A stretch of 64,000 bases of DNA from Posidonia oceanica. Lineage: Eukaryota > Streptophyta > Magnoliopsida > Alismatales > Posidoniaceae. This document shows, piece by piece, positions 33,564-43,860 of the stretch (positions are counted from its first letter, which is position 1; the number at the start of each line of letters is the position of its first letter). Below the pieces are notes generated by a model that was not told the origin of the DNA, did not search any database, and was given only the letters and a program-made list of their open reading frames with translations. The stretch spans positions 10,930,001 to 10,994,000 of the forward strand of contig JAZBRS010000037.1 in the NCBI GenBank assembly GCA_037176725.1, read 5' to 3'. The position numbers were made by a program, and so were the translations under genes.

Positions 33564-35601
33564 GCTGGCGTGCGGCAGTGCGAAGGTGTCCGGAGGTTGG
33601 AGGGGACTTCCCTGGAGGTCGCGGTGAGCTTGGCGGCGCATGATGGTGGCTGAGGCATCCTGACGACATCGGCGGAGCTGCTGCAGAGCTTGTTGAAGGT
33701 GGACCGGCGGCTAGAGGCGACAGCGGCGGAAGGGGAGCACAAGGCTGTGCTCCTGGAGGTGCGGCGAAGCTCAGGGAGCGGTCTGGAGGAGCTGCAGAGG
33801 CCTGGAGCACGGCGACGCTACAGGAGCTCGCCAGAGAAGATGAACAATAGCAGTGGCGCATTCCGACGATCTAAGGCCTTAAACCTAGGTCTAAAGGGCT
33901 AGGAAGCATCGGAAGCAAACAAGGAGCTTAAAAGTGGCTTCGGTTACCTACGGAGGAGGCCGGAGCGTGCTGCCGGTCCCAGGTGGGTGTGCTGTTGCTG
34001 GCGGAGGTCGCGGCGGCAAGCTACAGACGCGATCGGAGGAGGTTCCTGGCATCGCGATGGAGCTCTAGAGCTGCTCAGAAGCTTGTTCGGTGCACTGGAA
34101 CTGGGGAATGATTTTTTGGGTGCAGTCTGGGATTTCTGGGTCCTCCGGTGGACTGTGGCTCTCCGAGCTGCTGGTGGACGCTCCTCTGGGTTGGTGGAGG
34201 AGTTTGAGGTTTCTGGGTCAAGTTGGGACGCAGGTGTTTGTAGTAGACTGTGAGGGCTGTAGGGCATTTGAGGGTGAAGTGAGGGTCGGCTTGTGATGGT
34301 GGTGGTTCAGTGAGTCGACTGGGGAAGTTTTGGGTGGATGGTGAGAGCTGTGGTGGTCGTTTGGCAAAGGAGAAGGCAATGGAGGAGGAGTTGGGTTCGG
34401 GGGTCATTCTGGTGGTCAAAACGAAACCCATTCTATCCAAAACCAAATAAAATCCTACAATTATCATGGCATAGCTAGATCACATGCATTCAAAGCATTT
34501 AGGCATGAATTTAGGAAAAGAAATGAAGGGGAGAACATGCACCAACTCCGCCCCAACCTCGGTCGGCCGACAAACTCATATTACAGAGGCAGTAGTGGGT
34601 TGGGCCTCGCGGGAGAGAAAAAAGAAAAGAAAAAAAGGAAGGGCAGTGGGCCGGGCCAAAGGAAGAAAAGGAGTAAAAAGAAAAGCAAAGGAAGGGGGAA
34701 GGGAGAAAGAGTTGGTGGGCTGGGCCTGAGGTGGAAATAAGGAAAGAAAGAAAGGAAAAAAAGGAAGGTGATGAAGAAGGAGAAGAAGGAGAAAGAAAAG
34801 AAAGAATAAAAAGATGGGTTGGGCTTTGGGAGATTTTGGTCTTAAGTTTGGTTTTAGGTTTGGAAATGGATTTAGGGTTTAGGGTTTTGGGTTTGCTTAG
34901 GGTTTAGGGTTTAGGGTTTTGGAGTGATTGTTTTTTAAGGATTTGTTTTAATTTTTTTTTTTTTAAGTTTTAAATTAGGGTTCTCTTTTAAATGTTTTAA
35001 TTGGTTTTTTTTAATTATTTTTCTAGGTTTTATCTTTTGTAATTGTTTTCTTCTTATGTTTTCTTTTTTAATTAGTTTTTAAGGAGTTTTTGGTTTGTTT
35101 TTTCTTGTGTTTTTCATTTTTGATTGTTTTTAGGGTTTTTAGTTTGTTTTTCCTAGATTTTTGGTTAGTGTTCCTAGGGTTTTCGAATTAGTTTTTTCTA
35201 GGTTTTTTGAATTGTTTTTCTTAGGGTTTTTTGGATGGATTTTGATTTAGGGTTTAGGGTTTTGGTTTAGGTTTAGGTTTGAAATGGGTTTTGGTTTGAA
35301 AAGAAGGGTTTTAGATTTGAAAAGGATTTAGGTTTGAGAGGAAGGGTTTTGGGTTCGAAAAAAAAAGATTTAGGGTTTTTGAAGTGAACTCCTAGGGTTT
35401 TTTTGTGGGGTCTTTTCCTAGGGGTTTTTTGAAGGGTTTCTTAGTTAAAAAAGCGGTGTTGTTTTGGGTTTAGTTTTAGAGTTTGATTTCAGGGTTCCAG
35501 AGTTTTTAATTTTCTGGTTTTTTGGGTGAGGGTTTTCTAAGTCATTCCACCACATAGAGAGAAAGAGCCACTAAGCAGGGGTCAAAAGTGGGGTGTCAAC
35601 C
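33564..35601 (-). repeat. Element C: partial minus-strand gypsy LTR (5' LTR or solo LTR)
   Basis: Read on the minus strand it starts near 35601 as GTTGACACCCCAC, lacking the exact TG end, and then has the T/G-rich, purine-rich and GC-rich series seen in the E LTR (43880-46300). It is cut at 33564 by element B. No polypurine tract borders the 35601 end, so this is the outer boundary of a 5' LTR or solo LTR; the rest would lie left of the window. Confidence 0.7.
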
Positions 35602-35846
35602 GAAGCCATCTACACAGGCATACAGATATAGGCATTCAATACAAGCACAGATACATGTGTTTTGGCACTTAGAAAGCCCCCTAGGCATTTTTGCATTTCA
35701 TAATCAGTTCATTTCACTATGCCAAAGAGTACAGGCAGAAAGTGAGCATACAAAGTTAACAAAATACAAACGATACAGCAAAAGATTCGATGACTACAGG
35801 CACTCAGTCTTCCTCAAATGAGCCAGGGGTGGGGTGCCTTGGATCC
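35602..35846. other. Short segment between LTR C and the gene fragment
   Basis: AT-rich sequence with no recognised feature; probably the 3' flank or untranslated end of the minus-strand gene beside it. Confidence 0.5.
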
Positions 35847-36954
35847 TCAGGAAGGCCTCCCGATCTTGCTTTCTTGCAGTCTCCTGGCAAGCCTGGAGGC
35901 AACTGATCGAGACTGTGAGGGGCCTGGCCCCATGCTGCACTCCTCGGTAGGGGACTCTATATCTGACACATCTGCCAAGGCGAAGTCCATGTTGAACTCA
36001 CCACTGGACTCAGTGTTAATAGCTGGTTGGGAACTTCTACCTTGAAAAGCAAACGTAAGACATTTAGCAAGCATTTATGGTAAATTAAGCTATTTGCATT
36101 CAGTTCAAGCTTATACCTCTGGAAGTCGCCGCTGCCACCTTGCCTGTGCCAAAGAGCCAGATATGTCAGAACAGGCGGATATACATTTACAAGCAAAACT
36201 AGAAGCTTATTCTACAGCTGTTTTACCTGAGTTGCCCGCATTTGCCTCCACCAGTCCCGCAGCAGCACCTCAAAAGCCTGTTTCAAGTCAAAAGCCAGAA
36301 TCAGAGCACATATACAGCTTTTATCAGATCCACAGCATTATTGAGAGTTCTTTACCTAACTCCAGCCTTCGTTGTACCACATCTACGTCTGCCCATCCCA
36401 GAGAGCTTCCAAGAACAGGTGTGGCTTGCCGACCCGTTCAAACCAATCCATGTACTCATCACGAGAGGCCTCCCAGATGGTGAACTGACTTTGGGCCATC
36501 GCTGACATGGCTAGGGCAGTCCTGGCAGCAGCCCGAGTCAGAATCTTGGACACCATATCAGCAGGCGGCGGCCTGGGAATGCTGAACTCCTGAGTGAACT
36601 GGTGGCTAACCCGCCCGGGAAGGTAGTAAGCATATCGTTTGAGGCAGAAGAACTGAACCTGCACTCTCCTAAGCCTCCGGCTCGAGACCAGGGGCCCACT
36701 CCAAGGTCTCGTACCTCAGAAAAGGACGCAGGTCCACCTGAAAGCAAACATAACAGTCATCAGAACAGTTTTCTAAGTAGTTTATATACACTAAATGCAA
36801 ATTGGAATTTAAAAGCTCACCTCATCGGCCTGAATGATATCTAGGAGGTACCGGTACGACTCGTACCCGTAAACCCCCGAAGCCACCATATGATCCGGCT
36901 CACACCACTGTCGGGGAAAGGGAAGAAGCTCGGGGTGGAGGTGGAAGAAGTAGT
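35847..36954 (-). pseudogene. 3' part of an intron-containing gene resembling the plant mobile domain family
   Basis: Exon-like blocks with GT...AG borders on the minus strand: 36821-36954, 36356-36737, 36227-36277, 36117-36143 and a last block to the stop at 35847. They encode in order a piece with YFFHLHPELLPFPRQWCEP, a piece with FFCLKRYAYYLPGRV and DEYMDWFERV, then AFEVLLRDWWRQMRATQ, ARWQRRLPE and an acidic tail ending KIGRPS. The E-Y-x-x-W-F motif near the end of the domain recalls plant mobile domain proteins; the match is tentative. A 1-base shift near 36680 and another near 36390 suggest a pseudogene. The N-terminal part is cut off by the copia insertion at 36955. This is the only non-retroelement sequence recognised in the window. 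Confidence 0.5.
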
Positions 36955-38177
36955 TGTTAGGATCGAGAGGCAACTCTAGAGGGGGGGTGAATAGAGTATT
37001 TTAAATTTAAACAGAATTTTAACCAGTTTTAACAGATCAATAGATAATATTCAAAATAAAAGATATAAGAAGAACAGTTTGAATGATTACTACAACAATC
37101 ACAGAAAGGGAAGAGAGGCAATGATAATAGACATAGTATATATAGTGGTTCAGCCAACCCAGCCTAGTCCACTCCCAGATCTCCTCTGGAGTTCCCTTAA
37201 TCTTTATCAAATAATACAACACTTACTTGATGAAGAATACCTCCTCTGCAAACACTAGCAGAGCTCTTCTCACAGCCCGAGAAGGATGTTCCTTGTTTAC
37301 AATAAACTAAGTAGTACCCCTTTTTTGATCTCTTGAAGAAACTTTCACAAGATGCAGCCTTTTGGATTCTTTTGGGAGTATTCTCACTAGTATGGAGCTT
37401 GTAGCTTAGTAAAGGAGTAGTACACAGGCTAGTTGATGGTAGGTACCTTTGGTAGGTCCTAAAGGGTCCTATTTATAGATAAAACATGGCCCAAGTCTGT
37501 GTCTAACGGCTAGCTCAACGTTAACAAACAGCTAGTATAAAACGGTATAACGATATGAAATGGTTGACCAAAAATCTCCAACGTTCAACTAAATCGGTAT
37601 TCTGGTATGAAACGGTGTTCCGATATTAATCTGAGCTGAAGACAAATACTACCGGTGTTCCGGTGAATTTCGGAGCTAAGACCCTTACTTTAGGTAATGG
37701 TATGCCGTTATAAAAACGGTGTTCCATTTTTATCCAACGGTCTTAATTAAATGATATTTTTGCTAATTAATCTTCTACCATGAGGAACGGTATACCGGTG
37801 AAAATCGGTATTCCGTTTCTATCCCAACTTCTAAACTTTGAGGTTTTTCTAAGTGTAGTCCCCAGGTTTGGGTGAGGGTGATATCCCAACTGTTTTTGGG
37901 ATTTTCTTGGATATCTGTTACATCCTTTCTTAGAGTATACAGATAAAGAAATATACACAAAATTACAACGTAAACACATTTTGACTTGATCTTTCTTCTT
38001 GTCCTTGAGTAGTCTCTGATGTAGAAATTTCTTCTGCATTCCATGCTATACTTGATATTCTTCAATGATTGACTTTTCTCAGATAATCCACCTATCTTAA
38101 AAATCAACTGAATAATAATCTCAAGTAATATCAATTTGTTATCATCAAAATATTTATATCATAGATATTTTTCAACA
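36955..38177 (-). repeat. 3' LTR of element D (1223 bp)
   Basis: On the plus strand it runs TGTTAGGATCGAGAGG to TTCAACA, so the termini are TG...CA. The GGGGGGGTGAATAG-like stretch near 36980 is common at the 3' end of SIRE-type LTRs. It includes several CGGTATTCCG-like inverted repeats (37540-37830). Confidence 0.85.
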
Positions 38178-38191
38178 ATCTCCCCCTTTTT
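38178..38191 (-). other. Polypurine tract of element D
   Basis: Minus-strand AAAAAGGGGGAGAT directly precedes the LTR start TGTTGAA, as expected for the plus-strand primer. A second purine run, AAAAAGGGGGGAG, lies near 38384-38397 with no LTR after it. Confidence 0.85.
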
Positions 38192-38549
38192 GATGATGAC
38201 AAAAACTAAATATAAACAGATTCATTTCTTTTATCCTTTGACAGTAATCAATATTGATGATGTAATAAACATGTGAATAAATTTTCAATGTTGATTGAAA
38301 TGCTCCCCCTTACTATAAGCCTAGATAAGCATATATATGCTCTCCCTTAATATAGGCAATAAATCAAATATGTGATAATGATTTCTCCCCCCTTTTTGTC
38401 ATAATACAAAAAGAAACGCGATAATATATTTAGAAGCAAGATTTAAAAAAGCTACCAAGATAGTATCTTAAGCGCATAAACAAGTCCATAGAGTTTAAGA
38501 TTTGTTACATATCCAAAAACAACATAGTAAAGATATACAAAAGATCCAA
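38192..38549 (-). other. Spacer between env-like ORF and polypurine tract of element D
   Basis: AT-rich, no gene. It contains the second purine-rich tract near 38390 and shorter ones near 38303 and 38341. Confidence 0.6.
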
Positions 38550-39842
38550 CTACTGGTTGGATGGAGGAGGCAGATGTCCATGAAGATATTGCATGATTTC
38601 TAAGTGCTGATCATCCATCTTCTTTTCCATTCGCATTTGCCAATCATCGACACTGTTTTGCCAAATGGTGCTTTGGAGTTTTAAGTCTTCTATCTCTTTT
38701 CTTATCTTTCCAAATTCATCAGAGTTGTCCTCTTCTTCTTCTTCAGAACTCTCAACTTGAGGTATTTGAGAGCTAGAGGAAGATGGACGAGTATTCTTTA
38801 GAGCTTTTGCTCTTTCCAATGCATTCTCCATTCTTACTATGGCGACCTCATCTATAGGATGGGCTCTAATGGGAAGGAATGATTCATTTTCTAGTGGGAC
38901 TCCAAAGTGGTGAAAGAGATATGAGAGAAGGGATCCATAAAATAGTTTGGTTTTGATATGTGTCATATGATGAATTATGACACGAGCCCAATTGACAGGA
39001 ATCTTTTTAATTATGGCATATACAGCTTTGCAAGTCATGCTGCTCAATTCATCAAAGTGTCCCTTCTTTTGAATAACATTGGCCGCTAGAATATATGCAA
39101 TAATCCTAGATGTTTTGGTTAACTGGTTGATTTTATTCGGGATAAACGTACTCTTTTTGTTTTGGGAAATAGTTTTATTTATTTCTAGATAGCTAATACC
39201 TAATTCCTCTACACATAATGTAATGTCTATTCCGGAGGAAGGAATTTTTAGAAGTTGACCTATGAGTACTTCATCAAATGTCATTTCTACTCCTAGAAGA
39301 TATGAATCATAAGTATCAGCTGAGATTAGGAGGTTGGCATAGAACTCAGATACTAGGTGGGGATAATACTTATTGTCGCCCATAGATGCTAAAAATGGAG
39401 ATAGAGATTGGACATCAAATAGAGATCGAATATCACCCAAAGATTGGAAGTTGACTCTTCTACCGGTGAGGACCTCTCGGTTGGCAAATCGCTCACAGTG
39501 GGATTTCATGGCTTCTTCATCTATGAAGTGGAGGAACTTGTTGCCATGGATGTGGTCATCATCGGAGGAGTTGCTGGCAGCGGTCGGAATCTTCCTCTTG
39601 GACTTCTGAGCTTGGCTTTTCTTTGGTGCCATTGGAAGATGAAAAGGAGTGAGAGGAGGAGCCGACAAGATAGAGAGGAGATGATGGAGAGGCGTCAGAG
39701 ACCGGAGGCGAGTGGTGAGGCGCCGAAGGCCGGAGACGAACGGTAAGGAGCCGGAAGCCGGAGAGGAGGGGGCGACGATCCGTGAGTAATCGCCGGTTTT
39801 TGGAGGGTTAGGGTGGAGTGCCAGCCAAAAACGGAAGAGCAT
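38550..39842 (-). CDS. env-like ORF of element D with plant transposon-protein domain
   Basis: Open frame of 430 residues, or about 360 if translation begins at the internal Met at 39632 (MAPKKSQAQKSKRK), which looks the more natural start. Residues about 100-330 resemble the putative plant transposon protein domain (Transposase_32 type): HLVSEFYANL, an IGQLLKIPSSGI block, a long helical segment with IIKKIPVNWARVIIHHM, and SLLSYLFHHFGV. The C-terminal part is Ser-rich, then acidic (SSEEEEEDNSDE) and ends in a likely coiled coil. No signal peptide or clear membrane segment is seen, so env-like refers to position only. The function is unknown. The frame is intact although pol is not. Confidence 0.75.
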   Translation of the reverse strand: MLFRFWLALHPNPPKTGDYSRIVAPSSPASGSLPFVSGLRRLTTRLRSLTPLHHLLSILSAPPLTPFHLPMAPKKSQAQKSKRKIPTAASNSSDDDHIHGNKFLHFIDEEAMKSHCERFANREVLTGRRVNFQSLGDIRSLFDVQSLSPFLASMGDNKYYPHLVSEFYANLLISADTYDSYLLGVEMTFDEVLIGQLLKIPSSGIDITLCVEELGISYLEINKTISQNKKSTFIPNKINQLTKTSRIIAYILAANVIQKKGHFDELSSMTCKAVYAIIKKIPVNWARVIIHHMTHIKTKLFYGSLLSYLFHHFGVPLENESFLPIRAHPIDEVAIVRMENALERAKALKNTRPSSSSSQIPQVESSEEEEEDNSDEFGKIRKEIEDLKLQSTIWQNSVDDWQMRMEKKMDDQHLEIMQYLHGHLPPPSNQ

Positions 39843-39849
39843 TATTTAT

Positions 39850-40385
39850 AGGAAAGGTCCGAACTCTAGGGTTTTCAACGAAAAAAAATGATTTAAAAAG
39901 GAAAAACGGTAAACCGGTCCTAATTGAACTTCCGAATCGGGGAATTTCGGAAAACCGGTTCATATTGGTATACCGAAGAAAAATGCAAATAATTGATGAT
40001 TAAATTCAAAAACGGTACACCGGTCAAAATTGAACTTCCGAATCAGGGAATTTCGGAAAACCGGTAAATATCGGTTCACCGAAAAAACTGTAGGTTTTTT
40101 GTTTTTCTGCACAAACGGTACACCGGACGAAAAAGAACTTCCGAACCAGGGATTTTCGAAAAACCGGTCAAAAATGATCTTCCGAACCAAGGAATTTCGG
40201 AAAACCTATCAAAAATGATCTTCCGAATCAGGGATTTTCGGAAAACCAGTAAAAAATGATCTTCTGAACCGGGGAATTTCGGAAAATCAGACAAAAATGG
40301 TGCCACAAAATTTTTACAAATTTATATAGATATCGGAAAACCGATTAATATCGGTATACCGATTTCGATTTTAGAGAAAAACATA
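39850..40385 (-). repeat. Inverted-repeat-rich tandem spacer of element D
   Basis: About seven diverged units of roughly 45 bp (longer at first), each with TTCCGAA...TTCGGAA around AYCAGGGAAT and joined by AAACCGGT. CGGTATACCG-type palindromes occur at both edges. The same CGGTNTNCCG motif recurs in the LTR. Confidence 0.8.
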
Positions 40386-40387
40386 AT

Positions 40388-41052
40388 TTAATACAGATCA
40401 TCTATCTTGCATATACCTAGATGTCTTCTAATTTTTATAAATTGTGATTCATCAAGTGGTTTTATAAAGATATCAGCTAGTTGTTCAGATGTAGAGATAA
40501 ATTCTAATTTTATATTATTGTTTGCAACATGATCTCTCAGAAAATGATATCTTACTTCAATGTGTTTGGTTCTTAAATGGTTTACTGGATTTTTAGAAAG
40601 ATTTATTGCACTTGTATTATCACACATTACGGGTGTTGTGTTGAATATTAAGTCAAAATCTTTTAATGTTTGTTTCATCCACAATATTTGGGCACAGCAG
40701 CATCCAGCTGCGATATATTCTGCCTCAGTAGTGGAAAGGGCAACACTATTTTATTTCTTACTGAACCATGAAACTAAAGAATGTCCAAAAAATTGACATG
40801 TTCCACTAGTGCTCTTTCTATCAGTTTTGCATCCAGCATCATCAGTATCACTATAACTTATTAATTCTAAGTTTGTATTTTTAGGATAAAATAGCTCTAG
40901 ATCTGTAGTTCCATTTAGATATCGAAATATTCTCTTAACTGCAATCAAATGAGATTCCGGTGGTGCAGCTTGATATCTGTCACAAAGACATACACTAAAC
41001 ATGATATCTGGTTTACTAGCAGTTAAATAGAGTAAAGAACCTATCATGCCTC
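40388..41052 (-). pseudogene. pol: C-terminal end of copia pol (RNase H) of element D
   Basis: Residues MIGSLLYLTASKPDIMFSVC begin just after the break, followed by ESHLIAVKRIFRYLNGTTDL, YSDTDDAG, DRKSTSGTCQFFG, VSWFSKK, then LSTTEAEYIAAG, MKQTLKDF and a final block with SEQLADIFIKPLDESQF, the usual end of copia RNase H. An in-frame TAA at 40751-40753 (after SKK, where copia pol usually has Gln) interrupts it. The 5' end is cut exactly by the LTR of element E. Confidence 0.9.
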
Positions 41053-41754
41053 TGTAGTAATCCCAATCAGAAATCAGGCTTACTATTGGCGGCGAGGGTC
41101 CGAGGAGGAGGGCTCAACTCGAAAACACTTAAAATAAAGGGGAAAAGGAGAAGATAAGACAAATCAGAGTTGCCACCATGTCTATTATCAGAAGACAAGG
41201 AAAACCGGGGGAAATGCGTGAATTAACACGCAAAACCAAGCAAGAAATGCAAAGCAAAGCAATGCAAAGGAAAACAAATGCAAATACATGCAAATGAGAT
41301 GACTCATGCCTAGGATAAGGGCGATATGGTCATTGCGGGCCAAAAGACTGGGCAAGGACTCCTGTTACGGGCGGGGAAGGTGTTAGGCACCCCCGACACG
41401 CCCGAGAATCGGTCTTTCTGGGCTTACGCTCGCATACGCAGGGAAATGCAGATTTGAATGCCTAAATGCCAATGAATGCCTAAATGAATGCTTATAGGTG
41501 TGCTCTAAGTGAAGAGATGCAATGCAAGGAAGTAAACGTGCAATCTAAGTGCTCAGCAGCGCTGTCTGTGTTCCGAACCGGACGAAACCTAGTTCGTGAG
41601 AACTCCAGGCAGTAAGCATCACTGCCCTATATGCAAATGCAAGCGAAAAAGCAAAGCGACGATAAAACCAAGCAATGCAGGCGACATGCAAGAGAAAACG
41701 ACGTAAAACACGCGAAACAAAGCAAGAAACGAGAGCGGCACGCAAAACAGTGCA

Positions 41755-42165
41755 AGAAAACAAGATGGGCACGCAAAACGGTGCCAAAAGCGAAGCGGGC
41801 ACGCAAAACGGTGCCAAAAACAAAGCAGGCACGCGAAACGGTGCCAAAAGCGAAGCGGGCACGCAAAACAGTGCCAAGGACAAAGCGGGCACGCAAAACG
41901 GTGCCAAAAGCGAAGGGGGCATGCAAAACGGTGCCAAAGACAAAACAGGCACGTAAAACGGTGCCAAAAGCGAAGCGGGCACGCAAAACAGTGCCCAAGA
42001 CAAAGCGGGCACGCAAAACGGTGCCCAAGACAAAGAGGGCACGCAAAACGGTGCCCAAGACAAAGCGGGCATGCAAAATGGTGCCAAAAGCGAAGCGGGC
42101 ACGCAAAACGGTGCCAAAGACAAAGCGGGCACGCAAAATGGTGCCAAAAGCGAAGCGAAACCTCG
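41755..42165 (-). repeat. 30-bp tandem array in the E 3' LTR
   Basis: About fourteen units with GGCACGCAAAACGGTGCC on the plus strand (dyad GGCAC...GTGCC), more than the ten in A. The truncated 5' LTR carries the same array from 63715 to the window edge. Confidence 0.85.
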
Positions 42166-42889
42166 GTAAAACCATGCAGATGCAAATGCAAGGAGAAAGA
42201 ACAAGAGAAGCGAAAGGAGAAGCAAAACAGCGCGTGTGAGAACAGGCACTGTTTAAGGGCCACACAGAGTAGGTGTGAAGACCTACAATGGGGAAAGTAA
42301 ACAAATGGAGGGATTACCACCGCTTTGTGACTGTTTCCCACTAAACCGCCCCACGATGTGCCTCGCATGCTGCCCAAAGCTCGCGATGCGATCGGATCGT
42401 GGAAAAGGGGGAAGAAAGTCGCAATAAGTGGTGAATCCAGGGGAAACGCAACACAAAACACTTAGGAATACGCGAAATGAGGAACGGAGTTGATAGGTGA
42501 GAAGAGGAAGTCCTATTCTACATGCTCGAGGAGACAAAAAGCGAAAACGATGCATGCAATGCAAATGGATGCTGTGCAGGGGTTCAGGAGGACGTACCTG
42601 GAAAATCAGGAGCCTGATCTAGAATCTGCTTGGACCATGCTGAAGAGCGCCTCGCCGGGGTCGTCCGGGCAGCTTGTTTGAGAAGATCCAACGGCCGGAT
42701 TGGAAGATATCGCAGCTTCAAGGCAGAGGGGCTAGAACAAGGGAGAAGAATGGATCTAAGTGTACAGGAGGTCCTAGGGGTGTGCAAACAGGTCCTCCCT
42801 TGTGAATGGGAGCTAATGACACTTAGGTGTGTGCAAGTGATGCAAAAATGCAGGACTATATGAGTGCAGATGCATGCAGAATGCAAGAA

Positions 42890-43860
42890 AGGACTCAAAG
42901 GGGATTTTTAGAAAATTGAGGGCTTAAAATGCAATTTTTGAAAAGATGGGGGGCTAAATGCAAAGATTTTGGAAAGTTTGGGGCTTTCATGCAAGGATTT
43001 TGAAAAAAGGAGGGTCTGTACGCAATTTTGCAAAAGACAGGGTCTAAAATGCAATTTTTCAAGATAGGTATGCATTAGGACAAGTTTTGAAAACATGTGG
43101 CAGGTTAAGATGCAATTTTGAAATCATTGGGGACCAAAATGCAATTTTTCCAGGAAAACAGGGTCCTAAGTAGCCTGAGAATGCAAATGGGGGACCTATA
43201 TGCAATTTTTCAAACATGTGGGGCTAAAATGCAATTTTTGAAGCAAAATATGCATTTAAATGATTTTTATAAGCATGCAGAGGACCTATATGTAATTTTC
43301 AAATCATGCAGGGTCAAAAATGCAATTTTTGAAGCAAAATATGCATTAAAAAGACAGATAGAGGACTGACATGCAATTTTCAAAATATGCAAGGTCAAAA
43401 ATGCAATTTAATAAGCTAAATATGCATTTAAATGGCTACTGTGCATTAGAACAGGACCTATATGCAAAAATCAGAAAACAAAGGGGGAGAAATGCAATGC
43501 AACAAGCAAAAATGAAAAATAAAACCTAAGTTCTACAGGACAGAGGACCAGAATGCAAAAGCAGAAAACAAAAGGGACCTGGAATGCAATTTTATATGGC
43601 AAAGATCATGCATTAAATTAAATTAAACTACTGCAGGACTTAAGTGCAAAAATCAAGAACTGGAGGGCTAAAGTCTAACTTATTACTGAAGGAAAGCACA
43701 GTAAAAGGACCAGAAAGCAAATAAGGAGAACTACAGACATTTCATGCAATTTTACATAGTTTTAAATCAGAAATCAGCAGATTAAATCAAATAAAGGACT
43801 GGAATGCAAAATAACAAGAACTCAGACCAGAAATGCAATATTGGCAAAAAACTTAGCTAA
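42890..43860 (-). repeat. Degenerate TTGCATTTTAG-type repeats in the E LTR
   Basis: On the plus strand AAAATGCAATTTTT and GGACCTATATGCA alternate with spacing of about 30-60 bases. Counterpart of 2045-2900 in A. Confidence 0.7.

Larger units (their letters stand above)
36955..41052 (-). mobile_element. Element D: Ty1/copia SIRE-like retrotransposon, right part missing
   Basis: On the minus strand: C-terminal end of pol (RNase H), a repeat-rich spacer, an env-like ORF, polypurine tracts and a 1.2-kb 3' LTR. pol followed by an env-like ORF with a plant transposon-protein domain is typical of SIRE elements. The 5' part (LTR, gag, protease, integrase, RT) is split off by element E at 41053 and would resume beyond the right edge. 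Left flank GTAGT (36950-36954) is the candidate target duplication. Confidence 0.85.

Noticed and set aside
34860..35270. TTTAGGG telomere-like runs
   Set aside because: Only two to three units at a time inside T/G-rich LTR sequence of element C; not a telomeric array.
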